DNA from: Nitratireductor thuwali
GTDB taxonomy: Bacteria; Pseudomonadota; Alphaproteobacteria; Rhizobiales; Rhizobiaceae
Assembly: GCF_036621415.1 (NCBI RefSeq)
Contig: NZ_CP030941.1
Span: forward strand, 3,718,001 to 3,782,000
Reading direction: 5' to 3'
DNA length: 64,000 nucleotides
The notes under the pieces are model-generated. The model worked only from the letters and a program-made list of their open reading frames with translations, had not been told where the DNA came from and searched no databases. Below, piece by piece: positions 61,793 to 64,000 of this stretch; the stretch's first letter is position 1; each line of letters starts with the position of its first letter. The translations under genes and the position numbers were made by a program.

Positions 61793-61822
61793 CAAAAAAA
61801 ATGCAAGGCACCAGGCCTTGCA
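61793..61822 (-). terminator. Minus-strand intrinsic terminator with no known gene
   Basis: Stem TGCAAGGC (61802-61809)/GCCTTGCA (61815-61822), 5-nt loop, preceded on the plus strand by a run of eight or nine A, which is a strong T tail on the minus strand. On the plus strand it lacks a T tail, so it serves leftward transcription starting somewhere in 61823-62168, where no protein gene was found. Confidence 0.75.
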
Positions 61823-62168
61823 ACTAAACGCGTCCGATCCGTTTCCGTACGTTTTACGGCGGCGGCGAGTGCCCGCGCCAGGACCGTATCCTCCCAAGAC
61901 TTTTGACCGCGTAATGAGAACGAATTGAACTTCGCCCTCTTGTTTTGTGATGGGCACATTAGACTAAACTTCATCGGGATGTCACGAAAAATTTTGCGTC
62001 AAATCAAATATGTTACCGAAAGCGCCCGGTTCGTGAGCGGCGGCGGGGAGGGCGGCCGGAGGCCGGCCTTAGCGCCGGGTTTTCATTCGGTCACGAAATG
62101 GCTAAGAAGCCCGATCATATGCATGAGTGGTGCTGATTCCACTTTCCTTTTCTCTCACGGATATGTTC
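61823..62168. other. Gene-poor region between the DUF1467 gene and proS
   Basis: 346 bp without a convincing gene on either strand. On the minus strand it leads into the terminator at 61793-61822 and includes GGGAGGA (about 61893-61899) with no start codon at a proper distance, plus weak -10-like boxes, so an sRNA of roughly 100-170 nt transcribed leftward is a candidate. On the plus strand it must contain the proS promoter. Confidence 0.4.
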
Positions 62169-63497
62169 ATGCGACTGTCGCGCTACTTTCTGCCGATCTT
62201 GAAGGAAAATCCTCGTGAGGCCGAGATCGTCTCTCACCGGCTGATGCTGAGGGCCGGCATGATCCGGCAGCAGGCGGCGGGCAGCTTTTCCTGGCTGCCG
62301 CTTGGCAAGCGCGTGCTCGACAAGGTCAACCGAATCGTCCGCGAGGAGCAGAACCGGGCCGGCGCGCACGAGATCCTCATGCCCACCATCCAGTCGGCCG
62401 ATCTGTGGATGGAAAGCGGACGCTACGACGATTACGGCAAGGAGATGCTGCGCATCACCGACCGCCACGAGCGCGCCATGCTTTACGGCCCGACCAATGA
62501 GGAGATGGTGACGGACATCTTCCGCGCCTATGTCAAATCCTACAAGGACCTGCCGCTCAACCTCTATCACATCCAGTGGAAGTTCCGCGACGAGGTGCGC
62601 CCGCGCTTCGGCGTGATGCGTTCGCGCGAATTTCTGATGAAGGATGCCTATTCCTTCGACCTCGATTTCGAGGGAGCCAAGGCGGCCTACAACCGCATGT
62701 TCGTCGCCTATCTGCGCACCTTTTCCCGCATGGGCCTGCAAGCGATCCCCATGCGCGCCGACACCGGCCCCATCGGCGGCGATCTCAGCCATGAGTTCAT
62801 CATCCTGGCCTCGACCGGGGAAAGCGAAGTCTTCTGTCATCGCGACTTCCTCCAGCTTCAGGTGCCGGGCGCCGACGTCGATTTCGGCAATGACGAGGAG
62901 ATCGCCGGCATCGTGAAGACCTGGACGACGCCCTATGCAGCGACGGACGAGATGCATGACGAGGCAGCATGGGGCGCCGTCGCCGACGATGAGAAGGTCT
63001 CGGCCCGCGGCATCGAGGTCGGCCATATTTTCCACTTCGGCACCAAATATTCCAAGCCGATGAATGCCAGCGTCACCGGGCCCGACGGCAAGGAGCACCT
63101 TGTTTCCATGGGGTCCTACGGCATCGGCCCCAGCCGGCTGTTGGCGGCCATCATCGAGGCGAGCCACGATGAGCACGGCATCATCTGGCCCGAATCGGTG
63201 GCGCCTTTCGACATCGCGCTTATCAACATGAAGGCTGGCGACGGTGAATGCGATCGGGTTTGTGAAGAGCTTTACACGGCGCTGACGGCGGCGGGCCGCG
63301 ACGTGCTTTACGACGACACCGACCAGCGCGCCGGCGGCAAGTTCGCGACGGCCGATCTCATCGGCCTGCCCTGGCAGGTGATCGTGGGGCCGCGCGGCGT
63401 CGCTGCCGGCGAGGTTGAGGTAAAGAACCGTGCGACCGGCGAGCGGGAGACCATGCCGATCGCAGCGCTCGTCCAGCGTTTCGGCGGCCGCCCATGA
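62169..63497 (+). CDS. proS: Prolyl-tRNA synthetase (alphaproteobacterial short type)
   Basis: A 442-residue class II aminoacyl-tRNA synthetase. '[20 protein letters not shown]', motif 2 ([20 protein letters not shown]) and motif 3-like '[20 protein letters not shown]' are present. It is much shorter than the E. coli enzyme (572 residues) because the editing insertion domain is missing, as usual for this group. MRLSRYF at 62169 is the usual start; MFM at 62163 is possible. It overlaps lolC by ATGA. Confidence 0.95.
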   Translation: MRLSRYFLPILKENPREAEIVSHRLMLRAGMIRQQAAGSFSWLPLGKRVLDKVNRIVREEQNRAGAHEILMPTIQSADLWMESGRYDDYGKEMLRITDRHERAMLYGPTNEEMVTDIFRAYVKSYKDLPLNLYHIQWKFRDEVRPRFGVMRSREFLMKDAYSFDLDFEGAKAAYNRMFVAYLRTFSRMGLQAIPMRADTGPIGGDLSHEFIILASTGESEVFCHRDFLQLQVPGADVDFGNDEEIAGIVKTWTTPYAATDEMHDEAAWGAVADDEKVSARGIEVGHIFHFGTKYSKPMNASVTGPDGKEHLVSMGSYGIGPSRLLAAIIEASHDEHGIIWPESVAPFDIALINMKAGDGECDRVCEELYTALTAAGRDVLYDDTDQRAGGKFATADLIGLPWQVIVGPRGVAAGEVEVKNRATGERETMPIAALVQRFGGRP

Positions 63498-64000
63498 GCG
63501 CGTCCAGCGACGTGGTGCCCGCGCGGCCCGAAGGGGCGGGGCCGTTCTCCCATTTCGAGCGGCTGGTCGCCTGGCGTTATCTGCGTTCACGGCGAAAAGA
63601 GGCCGTCGTGTCCGTCATCGCATCGATCTCCTTCGTCGGGATCATGCTGGGCGTGGCCACGCTGATCGTGGTGATGGCGGTGATGAACGGTTTCCGCGCC
63701 GAGCTTCTTACCCGTATTCTAGGTGTCAACGGCCATCTGGTGGTGCAGCCGATCGACATGCCGCTGAGCGACTATGACGCGATCGCCGAGCGGCTCGCCA
63801 ATGTGGAGGGCGTGACGCTGGCCGCTCCGCTCATTCAGGCGCAGGTGCTGGCTTCCGGCCGCAGCGGCAGTGGCACCGGCGCGCTCGTGCGCGGCATGCG
63901 CCCTGAAGACCTGACCCGGATGGACCTCGTCTCCGCAAACGTCCGCCACGGCTCTCTCGTGGGCTTTGCCGCAGGCGAAGGCGTGGCGGTGGGATCGCGG
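63494..64000 (+). CDS. lolC: Lipoprotein-releasing ABC transporter permease LolC/E (5' part)
   Basis: The first 169 residues of a LolC/LolE-type permease; the gene continues beyond the window. Starts at ATG 63494, overlapping proS by 4 nt. After an N-terminal '[20 protein letters not shown]' (typical FERxVAxRYLRxRR) there is a transmembrane segment, '[20 protein letters not shown]', then [19 protein letters not shown] and the periplasmic domain with '[20 protein letters not shown]'. It works with LolD to extract lipoproteins from the inner membrane. proS-lolC-lolD is conserved in alphaproteobacteria. Confidence 0.93.
   Translation, partial: MSASSDVVPARPEGAGPFSHFERLVAWRYLRSRRKEAVVSVIASISFVGIMLGVATLIVVMAVMNGFRAELLTRILGVNGHLVVQPIDMPLSDYDAIAERLANVEGVTLAAPLIQAQVLASGRSGSGTGALVRGMRPEDLTRMDLVSANVRHGSLVGFAAGEGVAVGSR

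Overview
The window is chromosomal core DNA from an alphaproteobacterium, most probably of the order Hyphomicrobiales (Rhizobiales) and near the Phyllobacteriaceae (Mesorhizobium-like). This is inferred from gene order and protein style: yceD-plsX-fabH-ihfA-merR; rplM-rpsI with speB and argC; clpP-clpX-lon-hupB followed by tRNA-Val; a complete nuoA-N operon running into birA, RNase J, mce, DUF1467, proS and lolC. Dispersed palindromes of the RIME type, common in rhizobial genomes, support the placement. No plasmid, phage, transposase or CRISPR feature was seen.

Layout. 1-8.1 kb: the end of an MFS transporter, a proton-pumping pyrophosphatase (hppA), the outer-membrane assembly lipoprotein BamE, a cytochrome bc1 assembly chaperone coupled to a YceD-family protein, the phospholipid/fatty-acid genes plsX and fabH, ihfA, a MerR regulator and a small PRC-barrel protein. 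8.1-16.9 kb: a gene-poor stretch with a terminator, tRNA-Pro, and an exopolysaccharide locus (polymerase/ligase, priming sugar transferase, GT4 glycosyltransferase, export lipoprotein, Wzc/ExoP-like protein with a degenerate kinase domain, GNAT-like protein). 16.9-24.1 kb: DUF2842 protein, heme A synthase, and a sugar ABC transporter of the YtfQRT-YjfF type with its FadR-type regulator as last gene. 24.1-31.7 kb: argC, agmatinase family, rpsI and rplM, a hotdog thioesterase, a coupled trio (ECHDC3-like, VOC, CoA-binding), an O-acetylhomoserine sulfhydrylase and an Lrp regulator. 31.8-39.4 kb: LysE exporter, ClpP, ClpX, Lon, HU, a histidine kinase and tRNA-Val. 39.5-42.8 kb: a looser segment with tRNA-Asp, a proline-rich micro-ORF, an odd tRNA-like gene, a PagL-like outer-membrane barrel and a YcaQ-like protein. 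42.8-58.2 kb: complex I, all fourteen nuo genes plus a pentapeptide-repeat gene between nuoF and nuoG. 58.2-64 kb: birA, RNase J, mce, a DUF1467 protein, proS and the start of lolC.

Most of the window is ordinary housekeeping sequence. I do not see a clearly new defence or mobile system. The points most worth a second look are the extra pentapeptide gene and the NuoE helix-hairpin-helix tail in the complex I operon, the tRNA-like gene with an abnormal anticodon arm, the ECHDC3-type protein lacking both hydratase glutamates, the Wzc-like protein with no Walker A lysine, the polymerase gene whose 3' end runs antisense into tRNA-Pro, and two non-coding stretches ending in strong terminators that may encode small RNAs. 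Start codons were chosen by alignment with remembered family N-termini and by ribosome binding sites, so some may be off by a few codons.
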